Shown here piece by piece: positions 1-8,371 of a stretch of 64,000 nucleotides of DNA. The first letter of the stretch is position 1. Each line of letters begins with the position of its first letter. Both the position numbers and the translations under genes were made by a program. The stretch covers positions 2,542,001-2,606,000 of the forward strand of contig NZ_CP021422.1 of assembly GCF_002201475.1 (NCBI RefSeq), written 5' to 3'. This DNA is from Acutalibacter muris (GTDB lineage Bacteria > Bacillota > Clostridia > Oscillospirales > Acutalibacteraceae). The notes below the pieces were generated by a model. That model was not told the origin of the DNA. It did not search any database and saw only the letters and a list, made by a program, of their open reading frames with translations.

Positions 1-195
1 CACCATGTTCTTCGTCTGCGACTCATAAACGTCGCCGAGCAATTTTTCTATAAGGCTGAATTGCTCTGGCTGAACCAGCGCCTGGAGTTGTTTGGTGACG
101 TCGCCCCGGTCGTACTTCCCGCTGCCGTCCAGCTCCGTGAGAATTTCAAAGGGTATGTAATCACCGTAGAAAAGCTGTCTCAGAATGTCTTCCAT
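1..195 (-). CDS. DUF6809-like ICE protein, N-terminal part (cut by left edge)
   Basis: A leftward reading frame opens at the ATG at 195-193 and stays open to the window edge, giving 65 residues that begin MEDILRQLFYGDYIPFE. A clean ribosome site (GGAGG, 201-207 region) precedes the ATG. The start resembles DUF6809 proteins, short acidic/helical proteins of unknown function common in clostridial ICEs and prophages. The C-terminus is outside the window. Family assignment is from memory of the N-terminal signature only; no function can be given. Confidence 0.7.
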   Translation of the reverse strand, partial: MEDILRQLFYGDYIPFEILTELDGSGKYDRGDVTKQLQALVQPEQFSLIEKLLGDVYESQTKNMV

Positions 196-403
196 GTTTT
201 TCACCTCCTGGGACACACAATACCCCAGCCGGGGCAGAAAGTCCAGTTGGGAAACCTACAGAAAAACCGGGGCGGCGGGGGCGATATGTTCTGCCGATTG
301 TCATAAATCCCGCTTTGGGTAGACAGCGGCCTTGCGATATGCTATACTCATTTTAACAGCTTCACCTGAGAGCAGTAAATGTCATTGGAGAGAATCACAG
401 CCT

Positions 404-787
404 ATGGAAATGAATTTGGATGAGCAGATGTTTTGGGAAAAGTGGGAACCGTTGCTTCCTCTGTACGAAACCCTCAAACAGCGGCTGGTGGAGACCTACC
501 CCGACATGAAAATCAAGGTATCGAAAACTCAGATCTCATTTTATAACAGGCATATGTTCGCCATGGTCTCGCCGCCTGCCCGCCGCAGGAAAGATTGGCC
601 TAAGAGTTTTATCATGGTATCCTTTGGGCTGCCCTATCAGGTGGATTCCCCGCGGATCGCCATGAGCGTGGAGGCATATCCGAACCGCTGGACGCACCAT
701 GTCAGCGTAGAGTCCGCAAACGATATGGATGAAGCTCTGCTGGGCTGGATCGACGAAGCCTATTCCTTTTCGCAATCTAAGCGTTAG
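404..787 (+). CDS. DUF5655 domain protein
   Basis: 127-residue soluble protein starting at the ATG at 404 (GGAGAG lies about 11 bases upstream); an in-frame upstream ATG at 332 lacks a ribosome site. The segment KTQISFYNRHMFAMVSPP followed by an R-K-rich stretch and a G-P-x-x-V-D-S-P-R segment matches the DUF5655 pattern, found alone or fused to predicted transport or DUF4287 proteins. Function is unknown. No membrane segment or signal peptide is seen. It lies with the flavodoxin and GNAT genes as ICE cargo on the strand opposite to the conjugation operon. Confidence 0.7.
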   Translation: MEMNLDEQMFWEKWEPLLPLYETLKQRLVETYPDMKIKVSKTQISFYNRHMFAMVSPPARRRKDWPKSFIMVSFGLPYQVDSPRIAMSVEAYPNRWTHHVSVESANDMDEALLGWIDEAYSFSQSKR

Positions 788-844
788 TTTCGATTATAGC
801 GGGGCGGGATAGCGATTCTCTGTCACATTTCGCTGCACAGCGAA

Positions 845-874
845 TTGACGCGCCCCAGCACCCTGTGCTATAAT
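845..874 (+). promoter_or_regulatory. Sigma70-type promoter for flavodoxin/GNAT pair
   Basis: TTGACG (845-850) and TATAAT (869-874) are separated by 18 bases, 36 bases before the flavodoxin start at 910. It is the only strong promoter seen between 787 and 910. Confidence 0.7.
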
Positions 875-909
875 TTTTCCATCAATAGTTTTTGAGAGGA
901 GAACTCCAC

Positions 910-1446
910 ATGAATGTTGTCGGTATAACGTGCAGCTGTCTGCCCAAGAGCCTATCCCAAAAGGCGGTAAAGGCGTTCCTGCAGGGTGCGGAGGAGGCAG
1001 GGCATAATACCCTGTTGATACCCATCAGCAAAGGGCTTAGCGGATGCACAGGCTGTCATGCCTGCAAAAAGCTGGATGGTTTCTGTGTACAGCAGGACGC
1101 ACTGCGGCCCTATTTTGACGCCCTTCCTGATGCCGGAGCCGTAGTGTTCGGCGCGGGCATTTACATGGGGTACCCCCAGGGAGAGGCGTGGTCGTTTATG
1201 AACCGCCACTTCTGCCTGCATGACTGTGTGGGCGAGGGCGCACGGTGCCGTATCGAGCCTGGCAAAAAGCTCTATACCATTTTTGCCCAGGGTGCGCCTG
1301 ACAATCCCAAGTACCGGGCCAACTATGAGGAACTGCTGCGCCTATTCGACGGCTGGGGCTTTGAGCGGATGGAGCCGCTGGTGGTCACCGGCCCGACTAG
1401 CGAAGATGCCATACAGAGGGCCTATGAGCTGGGCCGGGCAATATAG
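910..1446 (+). CDS. Flavodoxin-like NAD(P)H-dependent FMN reductase family protein
   Basis: 178 residues from the ATG at 910, with GAGAGGA ten bases upstream. The N-terminus (VVGITCSCLPKSLSQKAVKAFLQGAEEAGH) has the beta-strand plus phosphate-binding-loop layout of flavodoxin-fold NAD(P)H:FMN oxidoreductases. It is followed by a CTGCHACKK segment with the conserved CxxC(x)nC pattern of iron-sulfur flavoproteins, and by a GAGIYMGYPQGEAWSFMNR segment typical of the WrbA/Isf group. Likely an FMN-dependent redox protein; the substrate is unknown. The GNAT gene follows after 10 bases, so the two are probably co-transcribed. Confidence 0.75.
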   Translation: MNVVGITCSCLPKSLSQKAVKAFLQGAEEAGHNTLLIPISKGLSGCTGCHACKKLDGFCVQQDALRPYFDALPDAGAVVFGAGIYMGYPQGEAWSFMNRHFCLHDCVGEGARCRIEPGKKLYTIFAQGAPDNPKYRANYEELLRLFDGWGFERMEPLVVTGPTSEDAIQRAYELGRAI

Positions 1447-1456
1447 AGGTTTATTT

Positions 1457-1978
1457 ATGCTCAAACTGATTCCAGCCAGCCAAAATGATGTTCCCATGAT
1501 ACGTTCCCTATATGAGCGCGCCTTTCCCGCCAACGAGCGCCGCCCTCTTGGACCGCTGCTGAATGATACTACCGGCCACTCTAAGGTGCTGGCTGCCTAT
1601 TGTGAGGGCGGCTTTTGTGGCTTTGTCTGCATATTGGAGTGGTCAGACATCGTCCATATTATCTATTTCGCCGTGGAGGAAGACCTGCGGGGCCATGGCC
1701 TCGGTTCTGAGATTTTGCAGGCTGTCCACCGTGACAACCTCCACAAGCGGGTGATCGTGGACATAGAGGAGCCGGACAGCTCCGTTCCCAATAATAAAGA
1801 GCGTATCAAGCGCAAGGCATTCTATATGCACAATGGCTATGCGGAAACCGAGATACGCTATAACTGGCTGGGGACGGACTATGTCATCCTGTCCCATGGA
1901 GGTAATATGACGGACGAGGAGTTCGGCCAGTTCTGGGACGCGCTCTCGGTGGCTATGCCGGGGTCAGAGGACTATTGA
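1457..1978 (+). CDS. GNAT-family N-acetyltransferase
   Basis: 173 residues from the ATG at 1457, which has GAGG just upstream (1446-1449) and follows the flavodoxin stop closely. The fold is GNAT: an N-terminal LIPASQNDVPMIRSLYERAFP helix region, then the acetyl-CoA pyrophosphate-binding region VEEDLRGHGLGSEIL (R-x-x-G-x-G type), then a C-terminal FYMHNGYAETE strand-helix. Probably acetylates a small molecule or peptide amine; the substrate cannot be read from the sequence. Its last 15 bases overlap the tail of the convergent methyltransferase gene. Confidence 0.85.
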   Translation: MLKLIPASQNDVPMIRSLYERAFPANERRPLGPLLNDTTGHSKVLAAYCEGGFCGFVCILEWSDIVHIIYFAVEEDLRGHGLGSEILQAVHRDNLHKRVIVDIEEPDSSVPNNKERIKRKAFYMHNGYAETEIRYNWLGTDYVILSHGGNMTDEEFGQFWDALSVAMPGSEDY

Positions 1979-3130
1979 GCTTGCCCACTCCGCTATCCCG
2001 CCCAGGATAAACTCCGCGCAGGGAACGGCGATGCTGTTGCCCAGGGCCTTGTACCTTGCGGTATCCGACGCGCCGGGTATGTCCGTCCAGCCGGGAGGGA
2101 ATCCTTGTAAGAGTTCACACTCCAGCGGCACAAGCCTTCTTATGAGCAGTGGGCTTTCCACTACCAGCTTGTTTTGCTCCGCGCAGATATTGTCCACACC
2201 TTTACTGTCCCTGGCGCACAGCGTTCCGGCCACACTCTGCTCCACCGCAAAGGGCAAATTGTTCCCACCCTCGCCAGCCCCGGCGCAGATAGCCGGGGAC
2301 ACGCTTACCGGCCCCGAAAACCGGGAATCCTGGCCATGATTCTCAAAAACTAATGGCTGGTGTCCATGTTCCTGGGCGCGGAGGGTACCTGTGCAATTTT
2401 CACTTACATCCATCAGCATACCACCTTGGTCATTGAGGCACAGCACCGATGGCATCATGTTCCCGCTTGGGCTGGCCTTGAGGGTGGGGGACAGTTCCTC
2501 GGTATAGCCGATGCTCCCGGCTTTGGCTCCGGCTCCGGCGCAAAAGCCAGCGGTAAAACTTGCCTGGGAGATAAATGTCTGCATCTCCATACTCTGGGTT
2601 GCGGTCAGTGCCGCGGAGGCCATCCCCAAGTCCCGGACCTCCTTTCTCTGATTGATTGCAAAAGCCAACGGTGGTTTTTCAATCTGCGCAGCTGCAACGA
2701 CGCCAGCCTGCAGTTTCAATGCTATTTCAAGCTGCGGCGGCAACGGTTTATTCCGTATCGCCGCCCTGCGCAGTATCCCTAAACAGGCCCTTTTCGTCAA
2801 ATAATACTTTGGGAGCACATGGGCCTGCAAAATCTGCGACAAGGTACACTCTCGAACTTCTCTGGGGGACGCCCCAGTATTGAGCGTTGAGGACCCGCCA
2901 AGCCAGGGAGAAAGTATCTCCCAATAGGATTCGCCCAGCAGATTTCCACTTCCCGGAGTCAGGTCGAGGGATAGAAACGGCGCCGCAGCCAATTCCGGTG
3001 AACGACCGCAGGACGATGCGGAAGTCCTCGCCGGGCGGTTCTCCGCTTGAGAAACTGCCGGGTACGTTCTCCCACACAGCCCATCTTGGGCGAACAGACT
3101 GAACTGTCCGTCCTCTTTCTCTGTCTGCAT
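1964..3130 (-). CDS. Cytosine-5 DNA methyltransferase, C-terminal/beta part in an overlapping frame
   Basis: 388 residues. Residues 1-127 are read in the +1 frame from DNA that also encodes the catalytic part (2748-3446). The gene has its own ATG at 3130 and its own AAAGGAG seven bases upstream, so independent internal initiation is plausible. The overlapped part carries a pattern recognisable in phage/ICE methyltransferase loci (TLSQIL, PKYYLTKRACLGILRRA). The rest resembles a target-recognition region, with ~30-residue glycine-rich repeats (TLxA/TLCA). It ends with motif IX (RRLVPLECELLQGFPPGW) and motif X (YKALGNSIAVP). It has no catalytic PCQ motif, so it should act only together with the upstream product. 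Codes up to the convergent GNAT gene. Confidence 0.8.
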   Translation of the reverse strand: MQTEKEDGQFSLFAQDGLCGRTYPAVSQAENRPARTSASSCGRSPELAAAPFLSLDLTPGSGNLLGESYWEILSPWLGGSSTLNTGASPREVRECTLSQILQAHVLPKYYLTKRACLGILRRAAIRNKPLPPQLEIALKLQAGVVAAAQIEKPPLAFAINQRKEVRDLGMASAALTATQSMEMQTFISQASFTAGFCAGAGAKAGSIGYTEELSPTLKASPSGNMMPSVLCLNDQGGMLMDVSENCTGTLRAQEHGHQPLVFENHGQDSRFSGPVSVSPAICAGAGEGGNNLPFAVEQSVAGTLCARDSKGVDNICAEQNKLVVESPLLIRRLVPLECELLQGFPPGWTDIPGASDTARYKALGNSIAVPCAEFILGGIAEWASSIVL

Positions 3131-3446
3131 CTCTCAGCTCCTTTATCACCCGGATCATCTCGTAGAACAGGCCGCTCCTAGCACCTTGGAGTCCGTCACG
3201 GGCCCCTGATGCGACACTAAGATCCTGACACGGTGAGCCTCCACAGACGATGTCCACAGGCGGCAGATCAGCCCCATTCAGCTTAGTGATATCCCCCACA
3301 TGAACCATCTCCGGGAAATGTTTCATAGTCACTTGGATGGGAAACTTTTCTATCTCGCTGGCCCACAGGGTCTTTATCCCCACATGGCTTGCCGCCAGAG
3401 GAAATCCACCGATTCCATCGAACAAGCTGCCCATTGTCAGGCTCAT
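2748..3446 (-). CDS. Cytosine-5 DNA methyltransferase, catalytic/alpha part
   Basis: 232 residues from an ATG at 3446 with GGAGG upstream. Carries motif I (GSLFDGIGGF), motif IV with the catalytic Cys (GGSPCQDLS), motif VI (ENVPG) and motif VIII (WGVPQRSSRVYLV), but stops before the target-recognition domain and motifs IX-X. Those lie in the overlapping +1 frame (1964-3130). In most ICE relatives this enzyme is a single chain of about 500 residues or more. The arrangement resembles two-subunit cytosine methyltransferases such as M.AquI and M.EcoHK31I. Methylation may protect the incoming element from host restriction. A sequencing frameshift is less likely, because the second frame is conserved through the overlap and has its own ribosome site. 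Confidence 0.85.
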   Translation of the reverse strand: MSLTMGSLFDGIGGFPLAASHVGIKTLWASEIEKFPIQVTMKHFPEMVHVGDITKLNGADLPPVDIVCGGSPCQDLSVASGARDGLQGARSGLFYEMIRVIKELRDADRERGRTVQSVRPRWAVWENVPGSFSSGEPPGEDFRIVLRSFTGIGCGAVSIPRPDSGKWKSAGRILLGDTFSLAWRVLNAQYWGVPQRSSRVYLVADFAGPCAPKVLFDEKGLFRDTAQGGDTE

Positions 3447-3534
3447 ATCCCACCTCCTGATTTTTTCTGCGTGAATCGCGGGCAGTAAACTTCATGTCTT
3501 TTCTCAGTTTCCCGCGCGAATTGCCCGCGGTGGC

Positions 3535-5364
3535 TCACCGCCCGCCAGCCTCCCCGAACATTTTCGTTTTGAAATCCGGGAACCCCACCTGGAGCAAGTA
3601 CCGCTCGTTGCCGCACCGGTACAGACAGGTGCCGCGCTCCGGGAACTTTATCAGCTTGAACTCGGCTTCCTCCATCTGCAAGGTGCGGATGTACGCCTGG
3701 GGGTCGGTCTGCCCTGCATTGAACAGGAATTGGTGGGTCGGTATGCTGAATAGCGGCTTTGTGAACTCACGGATGGACGGGATGAGGAAGTCCTCAATAT
3801 TCTGGCTGGCGATAAGCACGGTGGAATTTCGCTTTCTCACCCGCTTCATGAGGTTGCGGATATACTCGATGGCCGTCATGTTGGTGAGGAACAGATATAG
3901 CTCGTCCACAGCGCCCACGCAGTTTCCGGCCCCCAGCATGGCGTTGGTCATATAGGAGAGGATAGAGAACAGCAGCGCGTCCTTGAGCCGCTTGTTCAGC
4001 TTGAGGACGCCTTTCACCCCGAAGCACAGGAATTTGTCATCCTTTATATTGGTATGTCCATTGAAGAATCGGGCCTCGGCCCCCTCGCACATAGAGTTCA
4101 GCGCCAGACAAATCTCCTGTAAGGTTTCCTCTGTAAAGAGGTTTTTCTTTTTCTGGTCGTAGAGGTTGTACTCGTCTTCCAACAGGTCATAGAAATCAGA
4201 CATAGTTGGAAACTGCCCGGCGGACAGAGATGAAAAATCCGTATGGTCATCCATGTCAAAGCGCCGGTACAGCTTTTGGAGTATGAATTCTATGGTGTCC
4301 AGCTGGGGGTCGGTAAAGTCTTTATATGCCCGGAAGAAGTCTTTCAGATAGGAAATATGCCGGGAAAGGGTGCTGGTCTTGCGGAAGGTTTCCGGGGTGT
4401 TTTCATCGTCTTCCCGCTCGGCATCGTCCTCCCAGGCCATAGGCTGCAATGGGTTTATGGTATAGTCGCCGGACAGAAAGTCAAGATAGCATCCGCCCAG
4501 GGACTTGGTCAGGTCTAGGTATTCTGCCTCCGCATCCATAAGGATGATGGATTTGCCGGACTCCCTCAAATTAGAGATTATCCCTTTCAGCAAGTAGGAT
4601 TTCCCTTGCCCGGAGTTGCCGAGAATGAGGATATTGGAGTTGGTCTTATCATCGGCCCGGCGGTCAAAATCGGTGAGAATATTGGTGCCAAACTTGTCCC
4701 GGCCCAGGTAGAACCCATGAGGGTCTGACTTGCCGGAATAGTTGAACGGATATAGATTCGCCACCGATGAGACGGGCAGCACCCGCTCAAACTGCGGCCC
4801 AAACTGATTGGTCCCGAAGGGTGCCACCGATAGAAAGCCCTCTTTCTGCCGCAGAGTCAGCCTGTCGATGTTGATTTTGGCGCGGGTCAGTTCCATCAGC
4901 ACATCCGACTGCAGATCCTTGAGCTTTTCCAGGGTAGGTGCTTTCAGTTCCATGTATACCGCACAGTGCAGAAGGCACTCTCTGTTTCTGCTGAGATTCG
5001 TGAGCAGATCGATGACATCCTTGAGGTTATTTTCGGCCTCCAGCGTTTCCTGCACGTCCGTACCGCCGGACATGAGCTTATTGCGCCGGGTGGCGTTCTG
5101 CATGATCTTCCGCTGCTCCATGCTGTCCACCAGCCGGTTGTACACCCGCAGAGTGATATTGCTCCTATCGGCTAACTGGGAGAGGATAGCCTGTTCCTCG
5201 GTGTTGGGCGGGTACTCCCGGACGGCCCACACGCAGCGGTAACTGTCCCCGCAGATATAGTGGTCGCTCTGGAACTTCACCACGCCGGGGAGTATCATGT
5301 CAAAGAAATCCTTGACGGCAATGGACTCGGCCTGCTCCTGACTGAGCGCTTTTCGTTTCCTCAT
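3535..5364 (-). CDS. virB4: VirB4/TraE-like conjugation ATPase
   Basis: 609 residues. The type IV secretion motor ATPase of the mating channel, acting at the cytoplasmic face of the membrane. Walker A is GNSGQGKS at about residues 249-256; a Walker B-type segment (GAVDELYLFL) and the RKRNSTVLIASQNIEDFL helix follow about 230 residues later, all typical of VirB4 C-terminal domains. The N-terminal VirB4 region is short because part of it appears to be the separate gene at 6170-6718. The ATG at 5364 overlaps the sortase stop by four bases (ATGA) and has AAGGAG five bases upstream. Coupled translation is likely. Confidence 0.95.
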   Translation of the reverse strand: MRKRKALSQEQAESIAVKDFFDMILPGVVKFQSDHYICGDSYRCVWAVREYPPNTEEQAILSQLADRSNITLRVYNRLVDSMEQRKIMQNATRRNKLMSGGTDVQETLEAENNLKDVIDLLTNLSRNRECLLHCAVYMELKAPTLEKLKDLQSDVLMELTRAKINIDRLTLRQKEGFLSVAPFGTNQFGPQFERVLPVSSVANLYPFNYSGKSDPHGFYLGRDKFGTNILTDFDRRADDKTNSNILILGNSGQGKSYLLKGIISNLRESGKSIILMDAEAEYLDLTKSLGGCYLDFLSGDYTINPLQPMAWEDDAEREDDENTPETFRKTSTLSRHISYLKDFFRAYKDFTDPQLDTIEFILQKLYRRFDMDDHTDFSSLSAGQFPTMSDFYDLLEDEYNLYDQKKKNLFTEETLQEICLALNSMCEGAEARFFNGHTNIKDDKFLCFGVKGVLKLNKRLKDALLFSILSYMTNAMLGAGNCVGAVDELYLFLTNMTAIEYIRNLMKRVRKRNSTVLIASQNIEDFLIPSIREFTKPLFSIPTHQFLFNAGQTDPQAYIRTLQMEEAEFKLIKFPERGTCLYRCGNERYLLQVGFPDFKTKMFGEAGGR

Positions 5365-6173
5365 AGGCTCTCCTTTCCCACCAGCTCTCCCAAGACAGCG
5401 ACCCTGCCGTTTCGTCGGGAGATATCGCAGGTGGAGAGGGTGATAAATTGGTCAGATGCCGGGTCTGTATAATAAACGCTATCGTTTTCGATGGAATCCA
5501 GAAACGCGGTTTTTTCCTCGTCATCGGCAAAACTGGTATGCTGGTAACAGCCGGACACCATAGAATTAGCCTTGCATACGGCAAATACCTGATACTCCCT
5601 GGCCCCATCGGGCGTTTCCAGAATAATTTGCCTGTGAGCGTCGGCGTACTCCTTTTCCTTGTACCAGATAAGGTCGGTAAACATGGTACCGTCAAACATA
5701 TTGTGGCCATAGAGAATGATGTTGCTGCTGCCCAAATCACAGCGGTGGTCTAAAAACGGAACGCCGTAATCGGAGTAGTTGCCGTAAAAATCCAGGTGCA
5801 GATAATGCTCCGGGTCGCTGGGCGTCCACATGATGGGATAGTCGATATCCGTCCCCGGCACTCTGATCCAGCCGATGCAGTCAGCGTTCTTCTCCTTGAG
5901 CGTGGCCAGGTCGTGGAGCACTTCCGGGCCGGTTGGCTTGGGCGTTTCATCTTCCCCTGGGGCTATGGGGTCATCTCTTGGGAAAAGCTTATCCAGGTTA
6001 GGAACAGTTTTCACAGGCGCCTTGGGCTTATCCAAAAGCACAGATTCCGCCAAATCTTGAAAGCTCTCCTGCTGCTCCTTCGACTCGATGAACCTGTGTA
6101 CTATCCAGAATCCCGACGCCGCCAGCGCGATTGCCAGCACGAATACAATTAAAACTTTTATGCCTTTTTTCAA
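5361..6173 (-). CDS. srtB: Class B sortase
   Basis: 270 residues starting at a TTG (6173) that overlaps the preceding stop (TTGA). One N-terminal membrane segment (about residues 6-27), then a sortase B fold: DYPIMWTPSDPEHYLHLDF near the start, catalytic His in ILYGHNM, catalytic Cys in LSTCDIS and Arg in RRNGR. The length matches the SrtB family. Sortases are transpeptidases that cleave a C-terminal sorting signal and couple the protein to peptidoglycan. The obvious substrate is the large adhesin at 9211-15591 in the same operon, whose signal is TPQTG. Located between two VirB4-type genes, so it is an integral part of the transfer operon. Confidence 0.93.
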   Translation of the reverse strand: MKKGIKVLIVFVLAIALAASGFWIVHRFIESKEQQESFQDLAESVLLDKPKAPVKTVPNLDKLFPRDDPIAPGEDETPKPTGPEVLHDLATLKEKNADCIGWIRVPGTDIDYPIMWTPSDPEHYLHLDFYGNYSDYGVPFLDHRCDLGSSNIILYGHNMFDGTMFTDLIWYKEKEYADAHRQIILETPDGAREYQVFAVCKANSMVSGCYQHTSFADDEEKTAFLDSIENDSVYYTDPASDQFITLSTCDISRRNGRVAVLGELVGKESL

Positions 6174-6718
6174 GTATCACCCAACCTTTCCATGTCAAAA
6201 TTGCGGGCGCCGTCCACGTCCTCCACATCTTCGCCGGACATGGTGGTTTCAAAGTAAATACCCAGCACCCGCTTGATGTCCTCCCGCTCCATGCGCCGCA
6301 CCTCGAAGCCCTGGCCCGTGAAATTTGTCATGGCGTTGTTGATGTCGTGGAACACCTGCTCCGCTTTTTCGCCTTTGGTGAACCGCAGGATGAACAGAAA
6401 CTGCCGGGCTGTGGACATCTCGATCTGCTTTGATTCCAGGTAGCCGATCTCCTGCTCCAGCACCTTGCGGACTGCCGGGTTGCCTTCCTCTTGTAAGCGG
6501 CGCTTAATAAACCGCTTGTTATCGTCAAAGCGTTCACAGGAATCCAGGCAGGCGATCTCCAGTCCCGGGTGCCGGGACAGCACCATGAGCAGGTGTTGGA
6601 TCTTTATCTCCACATTAGCCTGAGAGAGAACGGAGATATTCGTGGGCTGGACGAGAAAAACCGCCAGCTCGCCGCCAGCGGTCTTTATTCCATAGTTTGT
6701 GAACCCCTCCAGGCCCAT
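6170..6718 (-). CDS. VirB4 N-terminal-like conjugation protein
   Basis: 182 residues from the ATG at 6718. The FTNYGIKTAGGELAVFLVQPTNISVLS start, the IKIQHLLMVLS and LDSCERF segments and the STARQFLFILRF strand match the protein that sits between PrgI and VirB4 in many Firmicute ICEs and corresponds to the N-terminal domain of VirB4-type proteins. No nucleotide-binding motif. The reading frame continues upstream of 6718 for 14 codons (KKKKGNSTRAL) with homology-like character to an AUA at 6760-6758. That AUA overlaps the PrgI stop and sits exactly eight bases after GGAGG, so the true start may be AUA. The stop overlaps the sortase start. Confidence 0.8.
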   Translation of the reverse strand: MGLEGFTNYGIKTAGGELAVFLVQPTNISVLSQANVEIKIQHLLMVLSRHPGLEIACLDSCERFDDNKRFIKRRLQEEGNPAVRKVLEQEIGYLESKQIEMSTARQFLFILRFTKGEKAEQVFHDINNAMTNFTGQGFEVRRMEREDIKRVLGIYFETTMSGEDVEDVDGARNFDMERLGDT

Positions 6719-6756
6719 AAGGGCGCGGGTGGAGTTGCCCTTTTTCTTTTTTCTGC

Positions 6757-7026
6757 TTATTCTTCACACCTCCAGACGTATTCCTGCTGGCTGAACAGGA
6801 GGAACTTCCCGGCGTAGCGCACATAATCCAGCACAGTGATTTCCTCCAGCCTAATTGAGAGGAAGGCGTAGGCTGCTGTCAGCGCCAGCGGGACTATCAG
6901 GTGGATTTGCGTCAGCGCCAGGGCTGAAATCAGCAGCCCTATGCAGATGATTGCAAAGTCCCGCAGGCTCCACAGCCAGAGGTTGGCCGTAGCCTTGAGG
7001 TTTTGCGGGTAGATGTATTGGGTCAT
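6757..7026 (-). CDS. PrgI-family membrane protein of the mating channel
   Basis: 89 residues with two close membrane segments (about residues 22-41 and 44-60), beginning TQYIYPQNLKATANLW, the hallmark of the PrgI family of Gram-positive type IV secretion (VirB3 analogue). It is probably partnered with the adjacent VirB4 proteins at the membrane. ATG at 7026 overlaps the upstream stop (ATGA) and has GGGAGG six bases upstream. Confidence 0.92.
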   Translation of the reverse strand: MTQYIYPQNLKATANLWLWSLRDFAIICIGLLISALALTQIHLIVPLALTAAYAFLSIRLEEITVLDYVRYAGKFLLFSQQEYVWRCEE

Positions 7027-7385
7027 GTTTGGCCTCCCATCTGTATGTCGTTGTCTGAGAACGCCCGGCAGAATTCCTGTGGCGTTTGATTGAACAGTTC
7101 ATGGATTTTCTCCGTGATCATGTCCTTGACAAGGCGTTCTTCGTTCGTTGTGGGCTTATAGTCATTTGAGTAATAATGAATAGCGGTTTCAACTACATAG
7201 CCCATTTCAAGCGTATCTGTAAAGGGATCATAGGTGGCGTATAGATTCAACCATGTTTCATCGTCGCTCAAATCCTCTTGAAACTTTTTCCCTGCATCAA
7301 GCCAGGTTTCCAGACATGCGATGAGAGAGCGCCCGTCCTCGGACACTTGGATGTCATCATTTACCCGTAGGTCTTGACGCTCCAT
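7023..7385 (-). CDS. Small acidic ICE protein of unknown function
   Basis: 120 residues if read from the ATG at 7385 (AAGGA seven bases upstream); a GTG at 7412 would add nine residues but has no good ribosome site. No signal or membrane segment. Contains a LYATYDPFTDTLEMGYVVE segment and an amphipathic C-terminal helix (ERLVKDMITEKIHELFNQTPQEFCRAF). Not recognised to a named family. Located between the VirB6-like gene and PrgI and translationally coupled to PrgI by ATGA, so it is part of the transfer operon. Confidence 0.7.
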   Translation of the reverse strand: MERQDLRVNDDIQVSEDGRSLIACLETWLDAGKKFQEDLSDDETWLNLYATYDPFTDTLEMGYVVETAIHYYSNDYKPTTNEERLVKDMITEKIHELFNQTPQEFCRAFSDNDIQMGGQT

Positions 7386-7415
7386 TTCATTATCCTTGTT
7401 CAGCTTCGCCACCCC

Positions 7416-8360
7416 CTATGCCATAGCCCTGGCAATATTCCGGGTCATATTCACAGCAGTGCTGGTGGCGTGGACAACACTCATCATGTTGACTTTCACG
7501 CTGGAATCCAGCCCAAACTGCTGGGCGATCCTTGGTACCTCGCCTGCCGCCAGCATGACCCCTAGCCCCAGGAGCATATTGCTGTTGAAAGTCAGCAGAC
7601 CCAGGAACAGGAGCGTTGTCTGCAAAAAGGCCGTCAGGCACAGAGCTATGATCTGCTTGCACCATTGATTGAACCCGTCCGTATAGCCCCGGGGAACAGA
7701 GAAAAGATAAAGGGTACCTACCGCCATTTGGATAAGCAGGATGCCGCCTCGTTTTATGTTGGCGAAAAACACCTTCAAAACGGAGTACGACAGCCCAATC
7801 AGCATACAAAGAGGGTATATGCCGTTTGCCACGATCCCGGCAGGTCCGCCAAATGCGCCGACCATAACCTTTAGCGCAACGTCCCCAAGGTTGAAGTCAA
7901 CCGTTCCGATAAAGCCGCCAGCCAGGTCTTTCAGAAAGACATTCTGTAAATTGATGCAGAACTTGTACAGCTCCACCGGCACCAGCGTCACCAAATTTGC
8001 GGCAAAGAACCCCTTTAGGACGTTCAGTGCCGTGGACTTGATACTCGCCCTGCCGTTCTGGTACTCGATGGCTAAATCAAATGCCGCCACGATCATTCCC
8101 ACACCGAACAGCGTCCAGCCCAGCATGGTAAAGAGCTGGACAGACGAGCTCACCCAGGTTAGGTCGAATATCTCTGCGCCCATGCCGCCGATCTGCGTAA
8201 ACACATCGGAAACTGTATCGTAAAAGGACTTCAGCAGCCAAGTGACCATGCCGTCCCATATAGAGTCCACAAGGCCGCTGCCGAAGGAGGAGAACACGTT
8301 CCCCAGCGCCCCGCCAAAGCTGCTGATAAGCCCTCCAAGCCAGTCTAAAATTGTAACCAC
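7416..8360 (-). CDS. TrbL/VirB6-like polytopic membrane protein
   Basis: About 315 residues with an amphipathic N-terminal region (DWLGGLISSFGGALGNVFSSFG) and six or more hydrophobic segments, including LFTMLGWTLFGVGMIVAAFDLAI, FFAANLVTLVPVELYKF, ILLIQMAVGTLYLFSVP and ALCLTAFLQTTLLFLGLLTF. This layout is that of the TrbL/VirB6 inner-membrane channel component of Gram-positive conjugation systems. The drawn start is the GTG at 8360, but it lies inside the GGAGG ribosome site. An AUU at 8351, exactly eight bases after GGAGG and giving an (M)LDWL start, fits better. Located just after the NFYENELKK gene. Confidence 0.85.
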   Translation of the reverse strand: MVTILDWLGGLISSFGGALGNVFSSFGSGLVDSIWDGMVTWLLKSFYDTVSDVFTQIGGMGAEIFDLTWVSSSVQLFTMLGWTLFGVGMIVAAFDLAIEYQNGRASIKSTALNVLKGFFAANLVTLVPVELYKFCINLQNVFLKDLAGGFIGTVDFNLGDVALKVMVGAFGGPAGIVANGIYPLCMLIGLSYSVLKVFFANIKRGGILLIQMAVGTLYLFSVPRGYTDGFNQWCKQIIALCLTAFLQTTLLFLGLLTFNSNMLLGLGVMLAAGEVPRIAQQFGLDSSVKVNMMSVVHATSTAVNMTRNIARAMA

Positions 8361-8371
8361 CTCCCAATATT

